From contig JAEYRD010000149.1 of NCBI GenBank assembly GCA_023435725.1, positions 6,489-70,488 of the forward strand: a stretch of DNA of 64,000 nt, in the 5' to 3' direction. This document shows positions 42,606 through 51,910 of the stretch, in pieces (position 1 is the stretch's first letter; every line of letters starts with the position of its first letter). The notes under the pieces were generated by a model that saw nothing but the letters and a program-made list of their open reading frames with translations, was not told the origin of the DNA and did no database searches. Both the position numbers and the translations under genes were made by a program. The DNA is from Pseudomonadota bacterium (GTDB lineage Bacteria; Pseudomonadota; Alphaproteobacteria; Rhizobiales; Xanthobacteraceae).

Positions 42606-43643
42606 ATGACCGGGCAACTCAGACTGGACGATCACCTTCAGCGGTATTCCGAGACCGCACCCCATGCGCTGGCCGTGGCGGCCGCGGTCGATGCCATCGC
42701 GTCGGCGGTGATCGAGATCGCTGACCTCATCGCAAGCGGCGATCTCGCGGACGCGTCGGGGCTGACCACCGGCCGCAACAGCGACGGCGATCTTCAGCGC
42801 GATCTCGACGTACAGGCGGATGCGATCCTGCGCCGCTGTCTCGGCAGATCGCCGATCGCGGCGTTGGCGTCGGAGGAGATGCGCGAGCCGCAGATCGGCG
42901 ACCGCGAGGCGAAGATCTGCGTTGCATTCGATCCGCTCGACGGCTCCTCCAACATCGACATCAACATGACTGTCGGCACGATCTTCTCGATCCTGCCCGC
43001 GCCGGACGATCTCGCGCTCGCCTTTCACCAGCGTGGCTCGGCGCAGCTCGCGGCGGGATTCGTCACCTACGGTCCCCAGACCTCTCTGGTGCTGACGCTC
43101 GGCGATGGCGTCGACATCTTCACGCTTGACCGCAAGGCGGGTTGCTTCCGCCTCTCGCGGAGCGCCGTGCAGATATCCGAGACCTGCGAGGAGTTCTCGA
43201 TCAACGCCTCCAACCGTCGTCACTGGGATCCGCCGGTGCGCGCCTTCATCGACGAATGCCTCGCCGGCGTCGAAGGGCCCGCCAACCACAATTTCAACAT
43301 GCGCTGGATCGGCTCGCTGGTTGCGGAAGCCTATCGCATCCTCACCCGCGGCGGTGTGTTTCTCTATCCCTCAGACGCGCGGCCCGGCTATGGCGACGGC
43401 CGGTTGCGCCTCACCTACGAGGCACACCCGATAGCGATGATCATCGAGCAGGCCGGCGGCTCGGCCTCGACCGGACGCGAGCGCATCCTCGACCTCTCGG
43501 CGCACAATCTGCATCAGCGCGTGCCGCTGATCATGGGCTCGAGCAACGAAGTTCGCCGCGTCGACGAATTGCACTGCGATCCGCTGCTGGTGGCGAGCGT
43601 TTCCGCGCCGCTGTTCGCGCGACGCGGCTTCTTCCGGTTGTGA
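42606..43643 (+). CDS. cbbF: Fructose-1,6-bisphosphatase class I (Calvin cycle)
   Basis: I chose the ATG at 42606 with AAGGGGA upstream; an in-frame ATG at 42576 is possible. The 345-residue enzyme has the class I signature CVAFDPLDGSSNIDINMTVG (metal-binding Asp residues), ASNRRHWDPPVRAFIDECL and FLYPSDARPGYGDGRLRL. It removes the C1 phosphate of fructose 1,6-bisphosphate (and often sedoheptulose 1,7-bisphosphate) in the regenerative part of the cycle. It starts the cbb operon; cbbP follows 12 bases downstream. Confidence 0.95.
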   Translation: MTGQLRLDDHLQRYSETAPHALAVAAAVDAIASAVIEIADLIASGDLADASGLTTGRNSDGDLQRDLDVQADAILRRCLGRSPIAALASEEMREPQIGDREAKICVAFDPLDGSSNIDINMTVGTIFSILPAPDDLALAFHQRGSAQLAAGFVTYGPQTSLVLTLGDGVDIFTLDRKAGCFRLSRSAVQISETCEEFSINASNRRHWDPPVRAFIDECLAGVEGPANHNFNMRWIGSLVAEAYRILTRGGVFLYPSDARPGYGDGRLRLTYEAHPIAMIIEQAGGSASTGRERILDLSAHNLHQRVPLIMGSSNEVRRVDELHCDPLLVASVSAPLFARRGFFRL

Positions 43644-43655
43644 GCGAGGTGTCCC

Positions 43656-44531
43656 ATGTCCAGGAAGCATCCGATCATCTCCATCACCGGCTCGTCCGGC
43701 GCCGGCACCACTTCGGTGAAGAAGACCTTTGAGCAGATATTCTTCCGCGAGCGTGTCAACGCCGTCTACATCGAGGGCGATGCGTTCCATCGCTATGACC
43801 GTGCCGAAATGCGCACGCAGATGGCGACGGAGGCCGAGCGCGGCAACAAGCATTTCAGTCATTTCAGCCCCGAGACCAATCTGTTCGAGGAGCTGGAGCG
43901 TGCCTTCCGCGACTATGGCGAGACAGGCACCGCAATGACCCGGCATTATGTCCATGATGCCGAAGAATCCACGCTGCACGGCGTCGCTCCAGGCACCTTC
44001 ACCGAATGGGAGCGGCTGCCGGAGAACTCGGACTTACTGTTCTACGAGGGCCTGCACGGTGCCGTGGTCACCGACAAGGTCAACGTCGCGCGCTATGCCG
44101 ACCTCAAGATCGGTGTCGTTCCCGTGATCAATCTCGAATGGATTCAGAAGCTGCATCGCGACCGCAGCGCGCGTGGCTATTCGACCGAGGCCGTCACCGA
44201 CACCATTCTGCGGCGGATGCCTGATTACATCCATTACATCTGCCCGCAATTCACCGAAACCGACATCAACTTCCAGCGTGTGCCGACGGTGGACACGTCC
44301 AATCCGTTCATCGCGCGCTGGATCCCGACCCCGGACGAATCCATGGTCGTGATCCGCTTCAAGAATCCGCGCGGAATCGACTTTCCCTATCTGCTCTCGA
44401 TGCTGCCGCACAGCTTCATGTCGCGCGCAAACTCGATCGTATGTCCCGGTGCGAAGCTCGATCTCGCGATGCAGCTCATCCTGACGCCGCTGATCATGCA
44501 GCTCATCGAGCGCAAGCGGAGCCTGAAATGA
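43656..44531 (+). CDS. cbbP: Phosphoribulokinase
   Basis: The 291-residue class I PRK has the P-loop TGSSGAGTTSVKKTF (residues 11-25), then YIEGDAFHRYDRAEMRTQM and HFSHFSPETNLFEELERAF, hallmarks of the proteobacterial octameric enzyme. It phosphorylates ribulose 5-phosphate to ribulose 1,5-bisphosphate, the RuBisCO substrate. It lies in the order cbbF-cbbP-cbbT. Confidence 0.96.
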   Translation: MSRKHPIISITGSSGAGTTSVKKTFEQIFFRERVNAVYIEGDAFHRYDRAEMRTQMATEAERGNKHFSHFSPETNLFEELERAFRDYGETGTAMTRHYVHDAEESTLHGVAPGTFTEWERLPENSDLLFYEGLHGAVVTDKVNVARYADLKIGVVPVINLEWIQKLHRDRSARGYSTEAVTDTILRRMPDYIHYICPQFTETDINFQRVPTVDTSNPFIARWIPTPDESMVVIRFKNPRGIDFPYLLSMLPHSFMSRANSIVCPGAKLDLAMQLILTPLIMQLIERKRSLK

Positions 44532-44559
44532 TCCGCAATATCAACAACGGGAGGATGTG

Positions 44560-46581
44560 ATGAACATCTCGGTTCATGCCGAAGCCGACCTTACGGCGGT
44601 CACGCACAACGATCTCGCCAACGCCGTCCGCTTCCTTGCGGTCGACGCCATCGAGAGCTCGCAGTCCGGCCATCCCGGCCTGCCCATGGGCATGGCCGAC
44701 GTTGCGACCGTGCTGTTCTCGCGTTTCCTGAAATTCGACTCGGCTCATCCGAACTGGCCGGACCGCGACCGCTTCGTGCTGTCGGCGGGCCATGGCTCGA
44801 TGCTGCTCTATGCGCTGCTGCACCTGACCGGCGGCGATGTCAGCCTCGATGACATCAAGGCGTTCCGGCAATGGGGCTCGAAGACGCCGGGGCATCCGGA
44901 ATATGGCCACACGCCGGGCGTGGAAACGACGACGGGGCCGCTGGGGCAGGGGATTGCGACCGCCGTTGGCATGGCGCTCGCAGAGCGCATGGCCAATGCG
45001 CGGCATGGCGACGGCCTCGTCGACCACTTCACCTATGTGATCGCTGGCGACGGCTGCCTGATGGAAGGCATTAGCCAGGAGGCGATCTCGCTCGCGGGCC
45101 ATCTTCAGCTCGGCCGTCTGATCGTGCTGTTCGACGACAACGGCATCTCTATCGATGGGCCGACGTCGTTGGCGACTTCCGACGACCAGCTCGCACGTTT
45201 CGCGGCTTCCGGCTGGTCTGTGCGTCGGGTCGACGGGCATGATCCCGAAGCAGTCGCGCAGGCGATTGCGGAGGAACGGGAGACCGCAAAGCCGTCGCTG
45301 ATCGCCTGCCGCACCATCATCGGCTATGGTGCGCCCGACCGCCAGGGCACCGAGAAAGCTCATGGCGCGCCGCTCGGCGCCGAGCAGACGGCAGCGGCGC
45401 GCCGAACGCTCGGCTGGGACTATCAGCCCTTCGTGGTGCCGATCCCGATCCTCAAGGCGTGGCGGATGATCGGACAACGCGGACAGGTCGAGCGTCTCGC
45501 CTGGCTTGACCGTTACGAATGCGCGACGCCCGGGCAGCGCGACCTTTTCATCGAGGGTAAAATGGTTGCCCTGCCGGACGCCTATGCCCAGGCCTCGGCG
45601 AAATTGCGCGAGCGCTTTGCCACCGAGCGTCCGAAGCTCGCGACGCGGCAGGCCTCGCAACAGGTGCTCGACGGCATTTCCGGAACGATCCCCGGATTTG
45701 TCGGCGGCTCCGCGGACCTGACGCATTCGAACCTGACGCACGCCAAGGCCCAGACGCCCGTCAGGCGCGACGCTTTCGCTGGCGACTATATTCATTACGG
45801 TATCCGCGAGCACGGCATGGCCGCCGCAATGAATGGCCTCGCGCTGCATGGCGGCTTCATTCCCTATGGCGGAACCTTCCTCGCCTTCTCCGACTACAGC
45901 CGTCCGGCGATCCGCCTTGCGGCGCTGATGCGGCTGCGGGTCATTCATGTGATGACCCACGACTCCATCGGTCTCGGTGAAGACGGTCCGACGCACCAGC
46001 CGGTCGAGCATCTCGCCGCGCTGCGCGTCATTCCGAACCTCCTCGTGTTCCGCCCCGCCGATGCGGTCGAGACATTGGAAGCCTGGGACTGCGCGCTCGA
46101 AGCCGAGGATCGTCCCTCCGTTCTGTGCTTGTCGCGCCAGGCCCTGCCGACCTTTCGCAGTGATGCGCGCGGCAAGAACCGCGTCGCGCGTGGCGCCTAT
46201 CTCGTCGTCTCGCCGGACGGCGGCCGCGATGTGACGTTGATGGCCACCGGCTCGGAAGTGTCGATTGCGCTGGAAGCCGCGCGCCTGCTCGCGACCGAGC
46301 ACGTTCGTGCGGCCGTGGTCTCCGCGCCCTGTTTTGCGCTGTTCGAGGAGCAACCGGAAGACTACCGCGCCTGCGTACTCGGGACCGTGCCGCGCGTCGG
46401 CATCGAGGCGGCGGTAGCAGGCGATTGGCCGCGCTGGATCGGCGCCGACGGCGAATTCGTCGGCATGCGCGGCTTCGGCGCCTCGGCGCCTGCGCCCGTG
46501 CTCTACCGCGAATTCAGCATCACACCACAGAGCATTGCGGAAGCCGCCCGCCGGGCGATCGCACGCGCAGCCGAGCAATAA
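44560..46581 (+). CDS. cbbT: Transketolase (Calvin cycle)
   Basis: I chose the ATG at 44560 with GGGAGGA upstream (a GTG lies one codon earlier). The 673-residue enzyme has the thiamine diphosphate motif GDGCLMEGISQEAISLAGHL ending in DDNGISIDG, and the pyrimidine domain with GIREHGMAAAMNGLALHGGF. It transfers two-carbon units in the regenerative phase. Its product is typical in length. The next gene, cbbA, starts 14 bases downstream. Confidence 0.96.
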   Translation: MNISVHAEADLTAVTHNDLANAVRFLAVDAIESSQSGHPGLPMGMADVATVLFSRFLKFDSAHPNWPDRDRFVLSAGHGSMLLYALLHLTGGDVSLDDIKAFRQWGSKTPGHPEYGHTPGVETTTGPLGQGIATAVGMALAERMANARHGDGLVDHFTYVIAGDGCLMEGISQEAISLAGHLQLGRLIVLFDDNGISIDGPTSLATSDDQLARFAASGWSVRRVDGHDPEAVAQAIAEERETAKPSLIACRTIIGYGAPDRQGTEKAHGAPLGAEQTAAARRTLGWDYQPFVVPIPILKAWRMIGQRGQVERLAWLDRYECATPGQRDLFIEGKMVALPDAYAQASAKLRERFATERPKLATRQASQQVLDGISGTIPGFVGGSADLTHSNLTHAKAQTPVRRDAFAGDYIHYGIREHGMAAAMNGLALHGGFIPYGGTFLAFSDYSRPAIRLAALMRLRVIHVMTHDSIGLGEDGPTHQPVEHLAALRVIPNLLVFRPADAVETLEAWDCALEAEDRPSVLCLSRQALPTFRSDARGKNRVARGAYLVVSPDGGRDVTLMATGSEVSIALEAARLLATEHVRAAVVSAPCFALFEEQPEDYRACVLGTVPRVGIEAAVAGDWPRWIGADGEFVGMRGFGASAPAPVLYREFSITPQSIAEAARRAIARAAEQ

Positions 46582-46595
46582 CAGGAGGAATCTTC

Positions 46596-47681
46596 GTGGC
46601 TCGTATCACCCTTCGCCAACTGCTCGATCACGCCGCCAACCAAGGCTACGCGGTGCCGGCGTTCAACATCAACAACATGGAGCAGGGTATCGCGATCATG
46701 CAGGCGGCGGCCGAGGTCGACGCGCCCGTGATCATCCAGGCCTCGCGCGGCGCGCGCAGCTATGCCGGAGATCTCATGCTTTCTCACATGATCGACGCGC
46801 TGGAGCGCACCTATCCCGACATCCCGCTCTGCATGCACCAAGACCACGGCAATGACGAGGCGACCTGCGCCTCCGCCATTGCCCATGGCTTCACCTCGGT
46901 GATGATGGACGGCGCGCTCAAGGCGGACGCCAAGACGGCCGCCGATTACGACTACAACGTCGCGATCACCCGCCGCGTCGTCGATCTCGCCCATTGGGTC
47001 GGCGCCTCCGTCGAAGGCGAGCTCGGCGTGCTCGGCTCGCTCGAACACGGTGGCGGCGAACAGGAGGACGGCCACGGCGTCGAGGGCAAGGTCAGCCACG
47101 ACCAGTTGCTGACCGATCCTGACCAGGCGGTCGATTTCGTCCGCGCCACCAAGGTCGATGCGCTCGCGATCGCAATGGGAACCTCGCACGGCGCCTACAA
47201 GTTCAGCCGCAAGCCGGACGGTGACATCCTGGCGATGCGGGTGGTCGAGGAGATCCACCGCCGGCTGCCGAACACGCATCTTGTCATGCACGGCTCGTCC
47301 TCGGTGCCGCAGCCACTCCAGGACATGTTCAACGAATATGGCGGCGAGATGCCGCAGACCTGGGGCGTGCCGGTCGAAGAGATCGTCCGTGGCATCAGGA
47401 GCGGCGTGCGCAAGGTCAACATTGATACCGACTGCCGCCTCGCGATGACCGCCGTGTTTCGCAAGGTCGCCACGCAAAGTCGCAACGAGTTCGATCCGCG
47501 CAAATTCCTCAAACCCGCGATGGACGCGATGCGTGAACTCTGCCGCGACCGTTTCGAGCAGTTCGGCACCGCGGGCCACGCCAGCAAGATCAAGGTCGTG
47601 CCATTGAGCGAGATGGCGCGGCGCTATCGCGCCGGCGAACTCGACCCGCGTATCGATGCCCGCGAGCCAGTCGCCGCCTAG
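46596..47681 (+). CDS. cbbA: Fructose-bisphosphate aldolase class II (Calvin type)
   Basis: I chose the GTG at 46596 because AGGAGGAA lies about 7 bases upstream; a longer frame upstream lies inside cbbT. The 361-residue aldolase has MHQDHGNDEATCASAIAHGF (metal-binding His residues), ASVEGELGVLGSLEHGGGEQ and MHGSSSVPQPLQD, typical of the class IIB Calvin-cycle aldolase. It joins dihydroxyacetone phosphate with an aldose phosphate. It lies before cbbL. Confidence 0.95.
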   Translation: MARITLRQLLDHAANQGYAVPAFNINNMEQGIAIMQAAAEVDAPVIIQASRGARSYAGDLMLSHMIDALERTYPDIPLCMHQDHGNDEATCASAIAHGFTSVMMDGALKADAKTAADYDYNVAITRRVVDLAHWVGASVEGELGVLGSLEHGGGEQEDGHGVEGKVSHDQLLTDPDQAVDFVRATKVDALAIAMGTSHGAYKFSRKPDGDILAMRVVEEIHRRLPNTHLVMHGSSSVPQPLQDMFNEYGGEMPQTWGVPVEEIVRGIRSGVRKVNIDTDCRLAMTAVFRKVATQSRNEFDPRKFLKPAMDAMRELCRDRFEQFGTAGHASKIKVVPLSEMARRYRAGELDPRIDAREPVAA

Positions 47682-47712
47682 TCATTCAGAGAGAGCAGAG
47701 CAGGAGAGAGTC

Positions 47713-49173
47713 ATGAATGCACATGCAGGAACCGTTCGCGGCAAAGAGCGCTATCGATCCGGCGTGATGGAATACAAGCGCATGGGCTATTGGGAGCCCG
47801 ACTATGTGCCGAAGGACACCGACGTCATCGCGCTGTTCCGCGTTACGCCGCAGGAGGGGGTCGACCCGATCGAAGCGTCGGCCGCAGTCGCCGGCGAATC
47901 CTCGACCGCGACCTGGACGGTGGTGTGGACCGATCGCCTGACCGCCGCGGAGAAATACCGCGCGAAATGCTATCGCGTCGATCCGGTGCCGGGCACGCCG
48001 GGTTCGTATTTTGCCTACATCGCCTATGATCTCGACCTGTTCGAGCCCGGCTCGATCGCGAACCTTTCGGCCTCGATCATCGGTAACGTCTTCGGCTTCA
48101 AGCCGCTGAAGGCGCTGCGCCTGGAAGACATGCGCTTCCCGGTCGCCTACGTGAAGACGTTCCAGGGACCTGCGACCGGCATCGTGGTCGAGCGCGAGCG
48201 CCTCGACAAATTCGGCCGGCCGCTGCTGGGCGCCACCGTGAAGCCGAAGCTCGGGCTTTCGGGGCGCAACTACGGCCGCGTGGTCTACGAGGCGCTCAAG
48301 GGCGGGCTCGACTTCACCAAGGACGACGAAAACATCAACTCGCAGCCCTTCATGCATTGGCGCGATCGCTTCCTCTACTGCATGGAAGCCGTGAACCGCG
48401 CACAGGCGGCTTCAGGCGAGGTGAAGGGCACCTACCTGAACATCACCGCCGCCACCATGGAGGACATGTACGAGCGTGCGGAGTTCGCCAAGGAGCTCGG
48501 CTCGGTCATTGTCATGATCGACCTCGTGATCGGCTACACCGCGATCCAGTCCATGGCCAAGTGGGCGCGCCGCAACGACATGATCCTGCATCTGCATCGT
48601 GCCGGTCACTCGACCTACACGCGGCAGAAGAGCCACGGCGTGTCGTTCCGTGTCATCGCGAAGTGGATGCGGCTTGCCGGTGTCGATCACATCCATGCCG
48701 GGACCGTGGTCGGCAAGCTCGAAGGCGATCCCAACACCACGCGCGGCTATTACGATGTCTGCCGCGAGGACTTCAATCCGACCAAGCTCGAGCATGGCCT
48801 GTTCTTCGACCAGTCCTGGGCAAGCCTGAACAAGTTGATGCCGGTCGCCTCCGGCGGCATCCATGCCGGTCAGATGCACCAGTTGCTCGACCTGCTCGGC
48901 GAAGATGTCGTGCTGCAATTCGGCGGCGGCACGATCGGCCATCCCATGGGCATCGCTGCCGGTGCGACCGCCAATCGCGTCGCGCTGGAAGCAATGATCC
49001 TCGCCCGCAATGAGGGCCGCGACTACGTGCATGAAGGTCCGGAGATCCTGGCCAAGGCGGCTCAGACCTGCACGCCGCTGAAGGCCGCGCTCGACGTCTG
49101 GAAGGACGTCACCTTCAACTATCAATCCACCGACACGCCGGACTTCGTGCCGACCGCCCTCGAAACCGTCTGA
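47713..49173 (+). CDS. cbbL: RuBisCO large subunit, form IC (red-like)
   Basis: I chose the ATG at 47713 with AGGAGAGAG upstream. The 486-residue protein has K177 and K179 in ATVKPKLGLSGRNYG, the carbamylated K203 in GGLDFTKDDENINSQPF, LHLHRAGHSTYTRQKSHGVS and the loop 6 region GLFFDQSWASLNKLMPVASG. The N-terminus (YKRMGYWEPDYVPKDTDVIA) and the pairing with a red-type small subunit and cbbX place it in form IC, as in Bradyrhizobium. It fixes CO2 onto ribulose bisphosphate. Confidence 0.97.
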   Translation: MNAHAGTVRGKERYRSGVMEYKRMGYWEPDYVPKDTDVIALFRVTPQEGVDPIEASAAVAGESSTATWTVVWTDRLTAAEKYRAKCYRVDPVPGTPGSYFAYIAYDLDLFEPGSIANLSASIIGNVFGFKPLKALRLEDMRFPVAYVKTFQGPATGIVVERERLDKFGRPLLGATVKPKLGLSGRNYGRVVYEALKGGLDFTKDDENINSQPFMHWRDRFLYCMEAVNRAQAASGEVKGTYLNITAATMEDMYERAEFAKELGSVIVMIDLVIGYTAIQSMAKWARRNDMILHLHRAGHSTYTRQKSHGVSFRVIAKWMRLAGVDHIHAGTVVGKLEGDPNTTRGYYDVCREDFNPTKLEHGLFFDQSWASLNKLMPVASGGIHAGQMHQLLDLLGEDVVLQFGGGTIGHPMGIAAGATANRVALEAMILARNEGRDYVHEGPEILAKAAQTCTPLKAALDVWKDVTFNYQSTDTPDFVPTALETV

Positions 49174-49184
49174 GGAGTTTCAAC

Positions 49185-49592
49185 ATGAAGATGACTCAAG
49201 GCTGCTTTTCATACCTGCCTGACCTCACCGAGGACCAGATCTACAAGCAGGTGCAATATTGCCTGACCAAGGGCTGGGCGGTGAACATCGAGTTCACCGA
49301 CGATCCGCATCCCCGCAACACCTATTGGGAGATGTGGGGCCTGCCGATGTTCGATCTCCAGGACGCCGCTGGCGTGATGATGGAACTCGCCGAATGCCGC
49401 CGGGTCTATGGTAACAGCTACATCCGCATCAGCGGCTTCGATTCCAGCCATGGCTGGGAGTCGGTGCGGATCTCCTTCCTCGTCAACCGGCCGCCGCAGG
49501 AGGCGGAATTCGAACTGGTGCGACAAGAGGCCGGGGGACGCGCGATCCGCTACACCACAGTTCGCCGGCCGGCCGCGCACGCTTCACCCTAA
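49185..49592 (+). CDS. cbbS: RuBisCO small subunit, red-like
   Basis: The 135-residue protein has MKMTQGCFSYLPDLTEDQIY, then NPRNTYWEMWGLPMFDLQ-type spacing (HPRNTYWEMWGLPMFDLQDA) and YIRISGFDSSHGWESVRISF, with the C-terminal extension that distinguishes red-type small subunits. It forms the hexadecameric enzyme with the large subunit, 11 bases downstream of cbbL. A strong hairpin follows 54 bases after its stop. Confidence 0.96.
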   Translation: MKMTQGCFSYLPDLTEDQIYKQVQYCLTKGWAVNIEFTDDPHPRNTYWEMWGLPMFDLQDAAGVMMELAECRRVYGNSYIRISGFDSSHGWESVRISFLVNRPPQEAEFELVRQEAGGRAIRYTTVRRPAAHASP

Positions 49593-49645
49593 GTCGTCCT
49601 CCTCCGCGCGGAGCGCTCCCTGCTCCGCATCCTTGGCGGGCAACT

Positions 49646-49685
49646 GCTTCGCCGCTCCCCCCCCCGCGGCGAAGCTCTTTTCTTC
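49646..49685 (+). terminator. Terminator-like hairpin between cbbS and cbbX
   Basis: GCTTCGCCGC (49646-49655) and its exact complement GCGGCGAAGC (49666-49675) flank a 10-base loop, T followed by nine C, and are followed by TCTTTTCTT. This is the shape of an intrinsic terminator. Its place in the middle of the operon suggests partial termination or RNA stabilisation, giving more RuBisCO than activase. Confidence 0.75.
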
Positions 49686-49694
49686 GAGGTGCCC

Positions 49695-50627
49695 ATGCTG
49701 GATGTCCCCCACGCAACGACCGCTGCAAGCAGCGAGACCAGTTTCGATCTCCGCAAGGAAGCCGAAGCGGCCGGGATCACGGCTACCCTGCAACAGCTCG
49801 AACAGGAGCTGATCGGCCTCCGGCCAGTCAAGAACCGCGTGCGCCAGATCGCGTCGCTGCTGCTGATCGAACGCATTCGCCAGCGTGCGGGGCTGGCCTC
49901 CGCGCCGCCGACGCTGCACATGTCGTTCACCGGCAATCCCGGCACCGGCAAGACCACGGTGGCGCTGCGCATGGCCAAGATCCTGCATGGGCTCGGCTTC
50001 GTACGGCGCGGGCAGGTGATCTCGGTGACGCGCGACGATCTCGTCGGGCAATATATCGGCCACACCGCGCCGAAGACCAAAGAGATATTGAAGAAGGCGA
50101 TGGGCGGTGTTCTCTTCATCGACGAAGCCTATTACCTGCACCGCCCCGACAACGAGCGCGACTACGGCCAGGAGGCGATCGAGATCCTGCTCCAGGTGAT
50201 GGAGAACCAGCGCGAAGACCTCGTAGTCATCCTCGCCGGTTACGGCGAGCGAATGACGAGCTTCTTTGCCTCGAACCCCGGCTTCCGCTCGCGCATTGCC
50301 CATCACATCGAATTCCCCGACTATGCGGAAACCGAGCTGCTTGTCATCGCTGAACTGATGCTCAGGGAGCGCGGCTACCGTTTCTCGGCCGCGGCGCGCG
50401 AGGCGTTCGAAAGATACATCGCGCTGCGCCGGACCCAGCCGTTCTTCTCCAATGCGCGCTCGATCCGCAACGCGGTCGATCGCATACGCCTGCGTCAGGC
50501 TGATCGGCTGGTGTCCGATCTCGACCGTATGCTTGACGTCGCGGATCTCGAAACGATCGACCCGGCGGATGTCCTTGCAAGCCGCGTCTTCAGCGGCGGA
50601 GCCGACGCGCGGAGCGCGAAGCCATGA
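49695..50627 (+). CDS. cbbX: Red-type RuBisCO activase (AAA+)
   Basis: The 310-residue AAA+ protein has Walker A TGNPGTGKTTVALRMAKIL (residues 80-88 core), Walker B GGVLFIDEAYYLHRPDNERD and sensor-region ILAGYGERMTSFFASNPGFR. CbbX remodels inhibited form IC RuBisCO using ATP. It lies directly after the large and small subunit genes, behind a hairpin. A GTG two codons earlier is an alternative start. Its stop overlaps the rpe start (ATGA). Confidence 0.95.
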   Translation: MLDVPHATTAASSETSFDLRKEAEAAGITATLQQLEQELIGLRPVKNRVRQIASLLLIERIRQRAGLASAPPTLHMSFTGNPGTGKTTVALRMAKILHGLGFVRRGQVISVTRDDLVGQYIGHTAPKTKEILKKAMGGVLFIDEAYYLHRPDNERDYGQEAIEILLQVMENQREDLVVILAGYGERMTSFFASNPGFRSRIAHHIEFPDYAETELLVIAELMLRERGYRFSAAAREAFERYIALRRTQPFFSNARSIRNAVDRIRLRQADRLVSDLDRMLDVADLETIDPADVLASRVFSGGADARSAKP

Positions 50628-51361
50628 CAAGAGAGATCATCATCGCCCCCTCGATTCTCGCGGCGGATTTCGCGCGCCTCGGCGAGGAGATCGCAGCTAT
50701 CGACGCAGCTGGCGCCGACTGGATTCATTGCGATGTCATGGATGGACACTTCGTGCCGAACATCAGCTTTGGCGCTGATGTCATCAAGGCGGTCCGGTCG
50801 CTGACGGCGAAGATTTTTGACGTGCACCTCATGATCGCACCGACCGATCCTTATCTCGAAGCGTTCGCAAGGGCCGGGGCCGATGTCATCACGGTCCATG
50901 CCGAAGCCGGCCCGCATCTCGATCGCTCGCTCCAGGCGATCCGTGCGCTCGGCAAGAAGGCCGGGGTGAGCCTGTGTCCGGCAACGCCTGAAAGCGTGAT
51001 TGAATACGTGCTCGATCGTCTCGACCTCGTGCTGGTGATGACCGTCAATCCCGGCTTTGGCGGTCAATCCTTCCTCGAATCGCAGGTCGAGAAGATCAGG
51101 CGCATCCGAAGCATGATTGGCGACCGGCCGATCCGGCTCGAGGTCGATGGCGGTATTACGCGCGACAATGCCGCGACCGTTGCCGCCGCGGGCGCCGATA
51201 CGCTGGTAGCGGGTTCCGCGGTGTTCCGCGGCAAGAGCAGCGCCGATTATGCCGCCAATATCGCGGCCATTCGTGCTGCTGCGGAAGCTGGCCGTCGTCC
51301 AAAGCTGCAAGATACTTCCGCGCAGCCGGTGCGGGCCGACCAGGATGTGCTCATCCGGTAG
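50624..51361 (+). CDS. cbbE: Ribulose-phosphate 3-epimerase
   Basis: The 245-residue TIM-barrel protein has IAPSILAADFARLGEEIAAI, IHCDVMDGHFVPNISFGADV, VFDVHLMIAP-type residues (KIFDVHLMIAPTDPYLEAFA), VLVMTVNPGFGGQSF and VDGGITRDNAATV, all ribulose-phosphate 3-epimerase marks. It interconverts ribulose and xylulose 5-phosphates. It overlaps cbbX by four bases, and is the last gene of the operon. It has a basic C-terminal tail somewhat longer than usual. Confidence 0.95.
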   Translation: MTREIIIAPSILAADFARLGEEIAAIDAAGADWIHCDVMDGHFVPNISFGADVIKAVRSLTAKIFDVHLMIAPTDPYLEAFARAGADVITVHAEAGPHLDRSLQAIRALGKKAGVSLCPATPESVIEYVLDRLDLVLVMTVNPGFGGQSFLESQVEKIRRIRSMIGDRPIRLEVDGGITRDNAATVAAAGADTLVAGSAVFRGKSSADYAANIAAIRAAAEAGRRPKLQDTSAQPVRADQDVLIR

Positions 51362-51678
51362 CGGAGGAAGTCGAGACCGAAGCGCAGCGTGCCTTCCCTG
51401 CGCGCGAGGCCTGCGAAGATGCAGAGGCCATCTGATCGGTCGGCTCGAACCCATCGAACGATATCTCGATGTGATCGGCATCAACGTCGGACGCCGCCGC
51501 TAGCTTGGCCGGCTTTGCGAGTTCCCGGTTCAGCCGATAGGAACCAATGCCCGGCTGCGCATTTTCTGGACACTAACCCAGGTTGGGCAGACCGGGCTCG
51601 CAGCAAATGTTTTGCATAACTGCCATCGGCCTGACGCAAATTCGGGCAATAAGGCCTGTGAATGCGAGGGAGGGTCTC
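51362..51678. other. Spacer after the cbb operon, nothing recognised
   Basis: About 317 bases with no supported gene. No intrinsic terminator with a T-run was seen directly after cbbE. GGGAGGG at about 51669 serves the next small gene. Confidence 0.4.
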
Positions 51679-51891
51679 ATGGAGAACGTACGTCGCTACC
51701 GCGCGCTGGCGTCCCTCTGTCGCCAGCAGGCGGCCTACCGGCCGCTCCAGAACTGGCAACTTCTCGGCCAGGCCGAACATTTCGAATATCTCGCCGAGAT
51801 CGCGCTGAAGGCGCATTTCGATGCGTGCAATGCGCAACGCGACGAGAACACAGTCGCGACTGCGGGATGGGAGACGCCCGCCGCGGCGTGA
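51679..51891 (+). CDS. Small conserved protein, paralog of the 41025 gene
   Basis: I chose the ATG at 51679, which follows GGGAGGG by about 5 bases; longer frames upstream have no site. The 70 residues start MENVRRYRALASLCRQQAAY and have NWQLLGQAEHFEYLAEIALK. The first half matches the 41025 gene in ENVRRYR.LASL.RQ.AA.RP. The tail (ATAGWETPAAA) differs. Function unknown; the protein is probably a helical soluble protein. Confidence 0.65.
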   Translation: MENVRRYRALASLCRQQAAYRPLQNWQLLGQAEHFEYLAEIALKAHFDACNAQRDENTVATAGWETPAAA

Positions 51892-51910
51892 GGATGCTGC
51901 ACCAGTCTAG

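Noticed and set aside
44503..46578. A 691-residue minus-strand frame opposite cbbT
   Set aside because: Antisense shadow of the transketolase gene; composition and lack of motifs show that it is not real.
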